Assembly: GCA_903813345.2 (NCBI GenBank)
Contig: CAIIXF020000003.1
Coordinates: forward strand, 3,190,109 to 3,254,108
Direction of reading: 5' to 3'
Origin: Owenia fusiformis
Lineage: Eukaryota; Annelida; Polychaeta; Sabellida; Oweniidae
Length of the DNA: 64,000 bases
Shown here: piece after piece, positions 36,207 through 49,100 of the stretch
How positions within the stretch are numbered: the stretch's first letter is position 1
Layout of the letters: every line of letters begins with the position of its first letter
Notes under the pieces: model-generated
What the model was told of the DNA's origin: nothing
The model's database searches: none
The model's input: only the letters and a program-made list of their open reading frames with translations
Made by a program: the position numbers and the translations under genes

Positions 36207-36425
36207 CATCCTCCTAAGCAGGTGTCCAGAATCTGTATCTCCTTCTTTCCCCGTGCTATAACAATTTGGAAGCGCCCGATAAAACTGAATCATGTGATCT
36301 AATTATACGCCGATGACGTCATACATGATTGCTGTCGCAATGTTGCGACAGCGAATCAAATTGCGAGTTCTTAATCGGAGAAGAAAGAAGTATTCTGGAT
36401 TTTGAAGCCCTGTGATTGGAGGATG
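36207..36425. repeat. Dispersed repeat, copy 1 of 2
   Basis: About 85 percent alike to 57118-57364: CCTCCTAAGCAGGTGTCCAG, GGAAGCGCCCGATAAAACTG, a GCTGTCGCAATGTTGCGACA hairpin and TTCTGGATTTTGAAGCCCTG. This copy keeps a CRE-like TGACGTCA at 36313. Confidence 0.8.
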
Positions 36426-36782
36426 AGTGATAAATGTCTGATTTGAAGGGGAAAATGGCCACCAAGTAATTCATATAGCATGTCCAACACCTAATCAGGG
36501 CTTTAGTGCTACACCTGTAAAATTCAAGTTGAATATAAGCAATATTTCTGAAACGTTGATGCAAGATTCAAGTGGTGCTCATCTGTACAGACACACCTAC
36601 CAGCGAAAAATGGTGACAGTGTAGCACTTTTACAAAACGTAATAACGATCAAACTACAATTCTTGTACCATTGGTGGAGCCTGTTCACAAGGAATTTTAA
36701 CTGCATTTCCTTCAGTACTCATATACATGTATACTGCATAATTCTCAAATGAAACAGTCGATTAAGTGCTAGTGATCACAGT

Positions 36783-37020
36783 CACTCCAAGTATTGCTTT
36801 GTTGGCCCTCACACTGAACAATGATCCACCTATCGGTCCTCACATTTAATGCAGGAAATCCTTACTATTGGTCCTCACATTGAACAAATGATTGACTTAT
36901 CGGTCCTCACATTGAAAGCAGGAAATCCTTACTATTGGTCCTCACATTGAACAAATGCTTCATATCGGTCCTTACATTGAACAATAAATGCTACCTATCA
37001 GTCCTCACATTGAATACATC
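36783..37020. repeat. Minisatellite in SLC35C2 3' region, about 38-bp units in pairs
   Basis: Repeats of TCCTCACATTGAA with variable spacers. Every second unit carries GCAGGAAATCCTTACTATTGG, giving roughly 76-bp pairs. The last unit, at about 37000-37016, is inside the coding exon and the others would be in the 3' UTR of the minus-strand transcript. Confidence 0.75.
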
Positions 37021-37118
37021 GTCTTCGCTCTCCTCTCCTTCAGTGTTGGCTTCTCCATTTAACATCAGCATTTCAGTTTCATCTCCATCATTGTCATTTA
37101 CTGCATCATCTTCACCTC
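36991..37118 (-). CDS. SLC35C2: SLC35C2 last coding exon (acidic tail)
   Basis: About 20.3 kb downstream of exon 8. The acceptor is gctgtttcag. Joining in phase 1 completes an Arg codon and gives [20 protein letters not shown], then an acidic run [16 protein letters not shown] and a stop at 36993-36991. Human SLC35C2 also has an RGDGG start, an ELLL core and an EEEE-Y/F end after the last membrane segment. The phase, position and composition all fit. The final residues and stop codon are encoded by a unit of the adjoining minisatellite. Confidence 0.78.
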
Positions 37119-40100
37119 CTGAAACAGCAATTTGTTAAACAGTTAAAACTGAATATCGGATCAACCTACTCTCTAATCTGAACATCTCTCAATGGGATCA
37201 CTTTTTCATGGTTTCAATCTACCAGTGCAACACAAGGATGATTGGCCCCAGCATCAACAATCAATATTTTTCAACAATGAAAATGTTAAAATGCCATTAT
37301 ATTCTGAAATCTTTCGTTTAAGAATAAGACCATAATTCACGATTCAAATGTTGAAGTGAACAAAATGGCGGCTGTTTGAATCACAATATTTCCATATATT
37401 GGACAGAATATCGTTGTTGCACACTGGGAGCCATTCTTCCTTGAGTGAAACACATATTAAGAAACCTAGAAATGTGTATACCTGTAAATCTGATTACTTA
37501 ATTTTGTCAAGTCACAGTGGGCTTGGATGAGGGAGGTTTTACTGCACTGTAAAATATTCAATTATTGTTCAAAACTACAATAGTTGAAAAACTTTTGTGA
37601 CTAGGCAATAGAATTACAATCACAATGAAATCGATAGCAACATGAAAACAAGAACAAGAAAGTTTGAAGCAAATGCCTGACATATACGTAATTCACTTAA
37701 AAATTCTGAGCAAACTTGGTGTTCGTTTTTTGGCATTTGTTTTTTTTATGTTCTTCTCCAGAAATAATTTTGCTTGACCATCAGAAAAAATGCAGATTTG
37801 TCACGCAATAAAAAAAATGTGCGTAACATCAATTTTTTCAGTAAATGCGTGACAAATACACAAATTGCAGGACAGTTGGATGGCCTTTAGCAAGTATATT
37901 TAAGAAGCTATTTGACATAATTTAGTATGCACTGAGGACTTGTTGGGGTCACCCTGTATGCATGAACTGTGATGGGGTCACCCTGTATGCATGAACTGTG
38001 ATGGGGTCACCCTGTATGCATGAACTGTGATGGGGTCACCCTGTATGCATGAACAGTGATGGGGTCACCCTGTATGCATGAACTGTGATGGGGTCACCCT
38101 GTATGCATGAACTGTGATGGGGTCACCCTGTATGCATGAACAGTGATGGGGTCACCCTGTATGCATGAACTGTGATGGGGTCACCCTGTATGCATGAACT
38201 GTGATGGGGTCACCCTGTATGCATGAACTGTGATGGGGTCACCCTGTATGCAAGAACTGTGATCATAATAAAATGGATGCTGTTGTAAAATTTTATCAGA
38301 AAAAAGGCATTTGAGGTTGCTTATAAGAAATGCCATTTGAGGTTAAGGTTGCTTTTAACAAGTTTTGGCCTAAATGTCAAAATGTGCTATTGTATTTAAC
38401 TCAAATTTAGCTTGAATCCCAAATGCAAATTACGTCCGTCAGCTACCAGATTAACCTTCTATTTTATGGGTAATTCATTTGAATATGAATAATGCCTACC
38501 ACTATTCCATTCATATTCAATTGAGTTTGCCATAAAATATGTTAATCCAGTACAATCACAATCGACTTACTAGTACAAGGATCATGGAAGTCCTGAAACA
38601 AACACTACTCACTTAGGCCAAAAGGTGCCCAAGTTACACAAATTGCAGCACTGCGCCGAGTGCTGCATTTACGCGAGAGAGAGATCTAAATAATGTGATG
38701 CAGCTTTTTAATCTACAGAAATGTTCCAATCTGATCAATTTTTATCAATTATATTAAAATATAATTTTGTAGCATTATATTGGGACATAATACATACTGA
38801 ATTATAAAATTAATTTACAGTAACAAATGTATTATAGTGCCTATTTTGATGTCAGTTTTACAGCAATTTATCTATATACTTAATTATTATTGACCTTAGA
38901 CATCTACAGGGACAGGTAGTGAGCTCTAAAATAAAAACAGTAAAGCCTGTCTTATCCAAACGCCATTGGGACCGGCTTACAGTGTTCAAATTAGGAGGTG
39001 TTCACATTTATAGGTTCTACTGTGTTCATATTCTGATGCTGATTATAGTTCTAACATGCAAAATGTCACTACCTGCCATTTGTTACAGATGCAGCATGCA
39101 AAACACCAATTAACAAAATAATCCAGTGAAAAATTCATAAGACCACAGAGAAAGACAATGAGCAAAACTAAATGCTTGTTTTTTGTTGTTTATGTAAGAT
39201 GTTAATGCATCACAGATTACTATAGAACCAACATTGATGTGTGACATTAGACTTTTTGTTCGTTCAGTTAAAGTGCTAATTCAGTAATTTCTGTTTATTT
39301 CTCACTACAATAGATTAAACAGACTCTCAACTCATCCCGTTGTGCAATAGTTGCAAAATAAGATTTCCCGGGAAAAACATGACGTCACAAACAGGACAGG
39401 TTATGGATTTTTAACAGCAAAAATATCCGTTATGCAACTAAAGTGCTGACTTAAAATTGTTTATGGTATTATTCTGAATTATGGGCCAATGTAAAAAGTT
39501 GGAGACAAGCCATAACACTATATCAAAACTTCTGGTGGTGACATAAAACCAATCCCACGGCTGTCAGTGCGTTTGAGGGATTTAAATAATGAAATAAATA
39601 CTAGGTTATTAAAAGGTGACACATTGCATTTAGCAAATCAAATGCTCGTTTCTGGTGTTGCTCACTGTTTAGTATAAAAGGCCTGATCCCAGATCAATAC
39701 TCAAGGGTTTACAGGGTCGAGGTCATTTTGTCAACACCTTTAACTGTTACATAGTATTAGTACAGTATATCATAGATCGTCACACATTTATAAAAGGGAG
39801 ATTTTTATTTTGACTAATCAATTTTATGGGTGAAATGTCAGGATCTTCTATTTACTAAATAAGGAAAAATTAACATCTAAATTTCCCCATAACGTTATAG
39901 TACACAGCTTGGCATATGAAATGTCCTCCAAAGGAAACAAAGCAGTTCTAATACAAGGATTTATATTGGCTGTTGTACATGCATTCTTTGAATAATCAGT
40001 CTCAGAATAATGTTTCCAGAATCATTATAAAAGGATTACTTATCTCCAAGACAATTTCAATAAATTGGATTTTACAAAACTCCCCTTATTTTTAAAAATG

Positions 40101-43100
40101 GACTGATCCAGTTGATTCACCTGGAGCCTCCATATTATTTTTAAATAGGACGCTGAACGGAAACCTTTAACAAAGCATAAAATTCTGCAGGCCCGTAGCC
40201 AGGGGGGGTTCGCAGGGTTCGGGCGAACCCCCCCTGGCCAAAAATTCTTTCAAAATCATGCAGTTTTTCACCATTTTGAGCACTTTTCAAGTGATTTTAG
40301 CTATATTTGGGCCAAAATTGTCAAATGTGAACCCCCCCCTGGAAATTTTTGAAAACTGAACCCCCCTTGGCAAATCCTGGCTACGGGCCTGTTCTGTGAA
40401 TTAGAATACCTGATCATTATGCTAGTAAATTATGATGCTATCAAGCTAATGATGCTTTCAAGAAAACCTGTTGCCTCTCTCAAGATGGCTGAATTTTCGA
40501 CTGAACAAATACCCTTTATCATTTTTGCATTTAAACATATCAATATTACAATTCTATTTCTTGCAACTGAAATATACACGAAAAACGGTGGTCATTTTGC
40601 AACCTTGCAACCAGTGTCCATTTTAAATATCAGCTTTCAAGCAGAGCATCTGTACATGTGACAGTATTGGCCCAATGAGATGTGTGTTTTTGCTCAGAAG
40701 TGGGGAGAGTCAAACATACAGAGCAATTCGCTACTTTCCCAAAATTTCTTTCATCAACTAAAGATAATCATTTGGACTCAGAAGTGTGCCCGTACTTAAT
40801 AATTTAAAAACTCATATATATTAATCATAATTGGCCTTAAACAGATAATGTAACTATCACTATCAAGGGCAAAATCATGTAAAATTTCACTACCTGCCAT
40901 TTGATGCAGATACTAACGCCAACCGCTCAACGCCATCCACTAAAAAGTTGGATACATAATTCATTTTATTTTTATTTATTTATTTGGAAAACGCTTTTAG
41001 AGCAGAGGCACTCAATCGGTGCATCCAATACATCATATTGGATATAACAATAACAATGTCAGCACTTCTGGTGATAACAAAATTAATCGAAAGTTATATG
41101 TCTGAGTCTCCAATTGAGTTAATGAGATTCTTCAGCATATATTAAAAATATCCACTTGGGCTAAAAAGTGTCCAAGTTACGAAAATTGCAGCACTCGATG
41201 TGCCACACGCGTATAATAACGTCACTCATGTACAGGGTAATTGTAGCAATATGATCTATAGAAATGCTTGTCAATGATGCACTATATCAATTATATTAAA
41301 AATATAATTTTGTAGCTTTATATTAGGACATAATCCAAACTGAATTATAAAATTTATTGACAGTAACAAATGTATTATTGTGCCTATTTTGATGTATGTT
41401 TTACAGCAGTTTATTTAAAAACTTAATTAAAAAATTGACTTAAACAGATACCCCAAATTCAGTTTAGTACAGCAAGCTCTAAAAGGGCAAAGTAAATATT
41501 CAGCTTTTGATGGGGATTGTTGGCGTTTATTTACAGATCAAAACTGCCGACATCAACTGTTAAACAATATCCACTAAAAGGGAGACCTTAACAAATTGTC
41601 ACCACTTCTAACCCGACATTTTGCAATTTCTAAATACCGCCTCTGTGCAAATTTCAACCTTAATAAAAAATAATTTTAAAAGGTTTCAAAATAAAATATT
41701 TGATGGGTGTGTTGACATAGTAATAAGGTGTATCTGAAGCAATTTCCAGAGATCTGACACGCATATTGACTACAGGGCAGACAAGTCAAATTTTGAAAGT
41801 AGTTATCTGCTACCTGGAGTGGAAAGTGGTTTTGCAAATGTTATCAAAATGCGTTTATATGACCATAATAATGTATCGCCCAACTGTAAACACTTAGTTC
41901 GAATTTAATCACATATTTAAAAACATATACCGTAATTGTGTTTTTACACATGCCAATAAAACAATATTGTTTATAGTTCTATGTAAGTTCATCTCTCTGG
42001 TTAATATATCAGAAACAAGTCAAATTCTTTACTTCAGAGAATATTTTAAATTAAAAATATTCTCTGAACACTGGTGATCCACTCGATTACGCTGGTTACC
42101 AAAACGAACCGTTTTGGTAACAAAATGTCGGAACGTCGAAGGCACGATTTTTCTTTTTTCCTTATTTCACGCGTTGCAGGCAGAATCCCCACGTCGTTTT
42201 TTCTCACAACGTGCATCAGCATCATATGTTTTAGAAAATGTACATGTTTGCGAAAAAATAGCTCAGAGGACAACAGAATCGTCGATTTACTTCCTCACTT
42301 AAGTTACATAAACGGTTTTTCGAAAAACAGTTAAGATCTGCACTTTTAACCCAAACCGTTTATGTAACTTAAGTGAGGAAGTAAATCGACGATTCTGTTG
42401 TCTCCTGGACTATTTGTTCGCAAATATGTACACTTTCTTAAACATATGATACTGATACACGTTTGTGTTAAAAAATGTCGTGGGAATTCTGCCTACAAAG
42501 TGTAAAATAAAGAAACGAGAAAAATCGTACCTTCCGGATGTTCCGACATTTTGTTACCAAAACGAACCGTTTTGGTAACCAGCGTAATCGAGTGGATCAC
42601 CAGTGTGAAGTAAAGAATTTGACTTGTTTCTGAAATATTGTTTATGTATTAGTGAATGACGATTTATCTATGCTTCAACTGGATAATTATATATGACCTT
42701 AAAATAATATATAAACTGTTGAGATAATGTGATAAACTGTTGAGATAATGTGGAAATGTATATCACATGATGTAGCCTTATACCAGACCTCCCACAAATA
42801 TATATTCAAAATAAATCTGGATTGTAAAATTGAGATAAACCTTCGGTTATATGAGTTAACATTATCCTACTTTCAAAATAAGATAGAGATCTTGACAGTG
42901 ATGATTCTAACATTTTGATTCCGACAAACCTGCCTCAACTCTCCCTATAACAAAGGTGTTCACTTGGTCTAAAAAGTGTCCAAGTTACATAAATGACAGC
43001 ACACAGTGTGCTGCGCACTAATAAAATTTTGAAAGCAGAGTTTTAAACAATCGCACATACATACATGTAAATGCTGGCCATTTTTTAAAATTGTCGCCTA

Positions 43101-46100
43101 CTACCCAATATGTTATAAGACGGTATGCAATCCTTATGAGTATTCACATATCAAATATGAACAAGATCGCTCTATTACTTTTTGAATTATAATAAAAAAT
43201 GTAAAATAACACACATAAAAATGGTGGGCATTTTTCAAAATGGCCAACTACTCCCCAAAGTGTCATTAGAAAGTGTGCCATGATTATAGTATTCACATAT
43301 AAAATATGAACAAAATTTTGTACTACTTTTTGAGTTATTTAGTAAAAAATGTAAAATAACACACATAGAAATGGCGGCCATTTTTCAAAAATATTGCTAT
43401 TACAGTTTTATATGCAGTACCTAAATTACTGTAAAATCGGCACTTAAATGGCCGCCATTTTTAAATGAGTAGACACTTTGAAAATCAGTTTTCGAGCAGA
43501 ACTTCTACCCCCATTTGGTATATGTGTACAAAATATGAACAAAATTGAGCCAACCATATTTGACTTATTGCCCGGACAGACGAACAGACATACGTATGGA
43601 CGGACAGATAGCCCAATAGCCCAATGGTAAACACTTTGTTTGGATTTAATCACATATAATTGTATTTTTACAAATCCCAATAAAACAATATTGTCTATGT
43701 ATTAGTGAATGACGATTTATCTATGCTTCAACTGGATAATTATATACGACCTTGAAATTAAATAAACCATTGAGATAATATGAAAATGTAAATTGTATCA
43801 TGTAGAGCTATACCAAACCCTGCAAATATGTATTCAAAATAAATCTTGATGGTAAAATTGAGATATAGGCTAAGAATGAGTATCCTTCCAGTATCCTCAG
43901 TTATATGAGTTAATATTGTGTTTTTACACCTACCAATAAATGCTCTTGTCTATAGCGAGTGACGATTTATCTATGCTCCATCTAGATAATTATATACGAC
44001 CTTAAAATTAAATAATCCGTTGAGATAATATGAAAATGTAAATTGCATCATGTAGCCCTATACCAAACCTTGTAAAATATGTATTCAAAATAATCTGGAT
44101 GGTAAAATTGAGATATAGGCTAAGAATGAGTATCCTTCGGTTATATTAGTTAACATTATACAAGTTTCAAAGTAAGATAGTGATCTTGACAGTGATGATT
44201 CTAACGCTTCGATTCATAAAATACTGCCTCAAGTTTGTTCTGCTATTACCATTAAAGATGTTCACTCGGACTAAAAAGTGTCCAAGTTACATAAATGACA
44301 GCACTCCGTATGCTGACCTTATATAAAATTTTCAATGCCATTGAATAATTGCAGCTATATGTTCTGAGTAAATGCGAGTAAATGATGAACTTAATCAATC
44401 ATATTAAGAAAATATTTTTGTAGCATTATAAAGAGACATAATTCAAACCTGATTATTAAAGTTTGTTAATTATAACAAATGTATTATTGCGCCTATTTTG
44501 ATGTATGTTTTACAGTAATTTAAATGAAATTAAAATTATAAATTAACTTTAAACAGTGTCAAAATGTAGTACTCTAAATGGGTGAAATACTAGTCCATGA
44601 GCTGATTTTTCTGAGAGCTCTTATTAAGGAATTTGTTGTCCGGGTGTCTACCACAAATAACACCTACTGCATAGTGTTCCTACATACATATGCTCAACAC
44701 CAGGTTTTGTTATATTTTCCATAAACAGTCGCTTTCACATAAAAAAATGAGGATTTGAGCAAGGATGTTTTGATTTACATGGAAATAGTCATCTGATTTT
44801 TCTTGGAGCCTTTAAGATAAGGAGTTGGTTGTCTTGGTAGCTGGAACAAAAAACAATTCCTGCATATGAACTTAAAATAGATCACCTGAACTTCTTGACT
44901 ACCCTAAATGATGAGATTTCTCAACATCTAAGAAATGACCTTGAACTTGGGTGACAAGATAATCTGCCCTGAATGTTTCACTAACATTTCAATGAAATAA
45001 AAGGTTTATCTTGATTTAAATCTATTTTGGAGGATTTTGTTTTAATTTTTTAAATACTTTTTTAAAATCAACCCAAAATTCCTTTGTATAACTATGATAT
45101 TGAGAGGTCTAAAAACATGTTGCATATGCTATTTTGTTCCAACAAGGTTTGGAAAGACATTTTATTTCATTCTCAAGAATTGGTAGAAAGGAGCAAAACA
45201 ATAGCACTAAAAAAAAAAAAACGTTTACAAAAATAGTTGTATAAAATATTTAAAAATAATTTTCGCATTAAATTGAGCCTGGCCATAGGAAAACCTGTCT
45301 TATCACAAAAATTAAAATTGTGCTACAGAGCCAAAAATGTGCCCAAGATTAAGAGGAAAATGTGCTAAATTCAAATCCCACTTTTTGGTCTATATATACA
45401 AGGAAAAATTGTTAAGACACAAGCCATGGCTCATTTGAAAGGTCTCTTTGTGCCTTCTAAGACAAACAAAAAATCAGAATATTGAAAAAATCTGTGATAA
45501 GTCCCCTTTTCCTGTGGCCTGGCTCAATTGTTGTCAATCAGTCAACATTGCATAAAATACTGTGTTTCTTTATAGAATTTTTTCAATGATTGGTTTAAGA
45601 GAAAAACATTGTTGAAATCAGTTCTCCATATCAATACCACTCCTTTAGCATCAATTTTTGACCTATTGTAATTGAGGAAAATAATTGAGAAAATTTGGAG
45701 GTATTGGAAATAAAGTCAAATTGCCCTTCCGAGGTAAATTTTGAATGTAGTTATGCCTGGGTCACATTTGCTCCGATCCATCGGCCGGCGCCCGGCCGAT
45801 TGAGTGTTTTGCTCAATATTGTATTCAATTTTGAACAAAATACTCAATCAGCCGGGCGCCATAGTCAAAATCGGAGCAAATGTGACCAAGGCATTATCTG
45901 CTGCCTGGAAAGTGGTTTTGCAAATCTTATCAAAATGCGTTTATATGACCATAATAATGTATCGCCCAACGGTAAACACTTTGTTCGGATTTAATCACAT
46001 ATCTAAAAACATATAGATGTAATTGTGTTTTTACAATACCAATAAATGCTCTTGTCTATAGCGAGTGACGATTTATCTATGCTTCATCTAGATAATTATA

Positions 46101-49100
46101 TACAGTTGTACGACCTTAAAATTAAATAATCCGTTGAGATAATATGAAAATGTAAATTGCATCATGTAGCCCTATACCAAACCTTGTAAAATATGTAATC
46201 AAAATAATCTGGATGGTAAAATTGAGATACATATAGGCTAAGAATGAGTATCCTTCGGTTATATGAGTTAAAAATGAGATAGCAATCTTGACAGTGATAA
46301 TTCTAACGCTTCAATTCGTACAAAACTGCCTCAGGTTTGTTCTACTATTAGCATTAAAGATGTTCACTCAGACTAAAAAGTGTCCAAGTTACAAATATAA
46401 CAGCACGCAGTGTGCTGCGTAAGAAATAAGATTAGTCAGTGGATTTACGCCAAATTAATGCAGCCATATGGTCTGAGTAAATGTGAGTAAATGATGAACT
46501 TCATCAATCATAATAAGAAAATATTTTTGTAGCATTATATAGAGAAATAATTCACACCTTATTATAAAGTTTGTTAACTGTAAAAATGTATTATTGCACC
46601 TATTTTGATGTATGTTTTACAATAATCTATTTGAAATTGAAATTATAAAGTGACCAGTGTCAAAGTGTAGTACTCTAAATAGGTGAAATAAATACTATTC
46701 CATGAGCTGATTTTTCTGAGAGCTCTAGATAAGGAATTTGTTGGCCCGGTGTCTACCACAAAAAAACAACTACTGCCTAGTGTTCCTACATACATATGCT
46801 CAACACCAGGTTTTGTTATATTTTTCCAGTAACAGGCGCTTTTACTTAGAAAACCAGAACAATGTCAACGCCAAAGTGTAGCGAATCACATCAAACATAA
46901 ATGGCTGGCATTTTTACAAACAAAATATATAGCAAATATCATAAAATAACACCCAAAAGAAAGGCCACCATTTTCAAAATGGATGCTCACTTGCCAAGTT
47001 GTCATCAGAAGATTGTAATATGCTTTTAAGTAGCCACATATAAAATTTTTAAAAAATCCCACACAAAGGGTCACCTACTAAAAATGTCATAAGACAGTAT
47101 GAAATCCTTATGAGAATTCACAAATCAAATATGAACAAAATCGCTCTTTTACTTCTTGAATTATAATAAAAAAAATTCTATGTAACTTTTTTACATTTAA
47201 AACATATTGCTATAATAATTACAGTTTTATATACAGTACCTAAATAACTGTAAAATCGGAACTAAAATGGCTACCACTTTTAAATGAGCTGCAATTTTGA
47301 AAATCGCTTTCGAGCAGAACTTCTACCCCCATTGGACAAAATATGAGCAAAATCTGGCCAACTGTATTTGAGTATTGATTTACTTTGACCAGTCATGCTA
47401 AAACTTGGCACATAAGTCCAAAATTGAATAACCTTGACTACCATCTACAGATTATGGGGCCAAATGATCTAGGATTGGCTGTGGATGGGGGGGGGGGACA
47501 GTCATTATGAAACACCCTGTAGTCATCTGCTACCTGGAAAGTTGTTTTGCAAATGTTATCAAAATGCGTTTATATGACCATAATAGTGGAGAGGTTAAGC
47601 TAACGATGTTTTTCACAACGTAACCGTGAACGCAAAGTACAAAAATTAACAAAGGAATGTATCGAGCGCTCATAGTTTTATGCGCGCTTAGTCTACTTCA
47701 GATACTCTTTCAGCTTCAGAGTTTCGGGTTTAGAACGGGAGATTTTGAAATTTGACGTTGGGTCAACGGGAACCATTTTACTCGTGTCTATTGAACACTA
47801 TGCTGTCAATTTTGATTTCGATGCACAGTTGAATCCTTGCTGAACACGATGATGTATGTCATGCATGATTTAGCGCCAAAAATCTTACGAAACGAGCTCG
47901 TTTAAAATATGTATTAGAAAACAAGCTATAAAACCGCATCAATGACATACTAGAATCATTACACGCTATGGTGTAGTCTAAACAAACACTGGATTTGAAC
48001 GGCTATTTATATGAGAAGGCTACATGAATTTGTATATGGTCAAGTGATACGTACAGGTTCAGTTTCGATTATATATGCAAAGCTTAACCTCTCCAGTGTA
48101 TCACCCAACTGTAAACACTTTGTTTGGATTTAATCACATATTTAAAAACATATAATTGTGTTTTTACAAATACCAATAAAACAATATTGTCTATGTATTA
48201 GTGAATGACGATTTATCTATGCTTCAACTAGATAATTATATACGACCTTAAAACTATATACGAACCATTGAGATAATGTGAAATATGTGTTCAAAAAAAT
48301 CAGGATGGTAAAATTGAGATATAGGCCATAGGCTAAGAATGAGTATCCTTCCAGTATCCTCGGTTATATGAGTTGACATTATCCTTGTATCAACGTGAGC
48401 GTTCCTGATAGTGATAATTCTACCATATTCGGCAGATTCCGACAAAACTACCTCAAGTGATACTCACTTGAACTAAAAAGTGTCCAAGTTACATAAATAA
48501 CAGCACGCAGTGTGCTGCCTAGAATAAAAATTAGCAAAGATTTACTGAATTAATGCAGCCATATGGTCTTAGTAAATGTGAGTAAATGATGAACTTAATC
48601 AATCATATTAAGAAAATATTTTAGTAGCATTATATAGAGACATAATTCACACCAAATTATAAAAGTTTGTTAACTGTCACAAATGTATTATTGCGCCTAT
48701 TTTGATGTATGTTTTACAGTAATCTATTCAAAATTAAAATTATAAATTGACCTTAATCAGTGTCAAAGTGTAGTACTCTAAATGGGTGAAATAAATAGTC
48801 CATGAGCTGATTTTTCTGACAGCTCTTGATAAGGAATTTGTTGTCCCAGTGTCTACCACAAAAAACAACTACTGCATAGTGTTCCTACATACATATGCTC
48901 AACACCAGGTTTTGCTGGAACAGAAACAGGCGCTTTCACGTAAAAAATGAGGATTTGAGCAAGGATGTATTGATTTACTTAAACCAGTCATGCTAAAACT
49001 TGGCACATAAGTCCAAAATTGAATAACCTTGACTACCATCTACAGATTATGGGGCCACATGATCTAGGATTGGCTGTGGATGGGGGGACAGTCATTATGA

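Noticed and set aside
42046-42334. Overlapping 62-86-codon frames on both strands
   Set aside because: They lie in one arm of the large foldback element and are not mirrored intact in the other arm.
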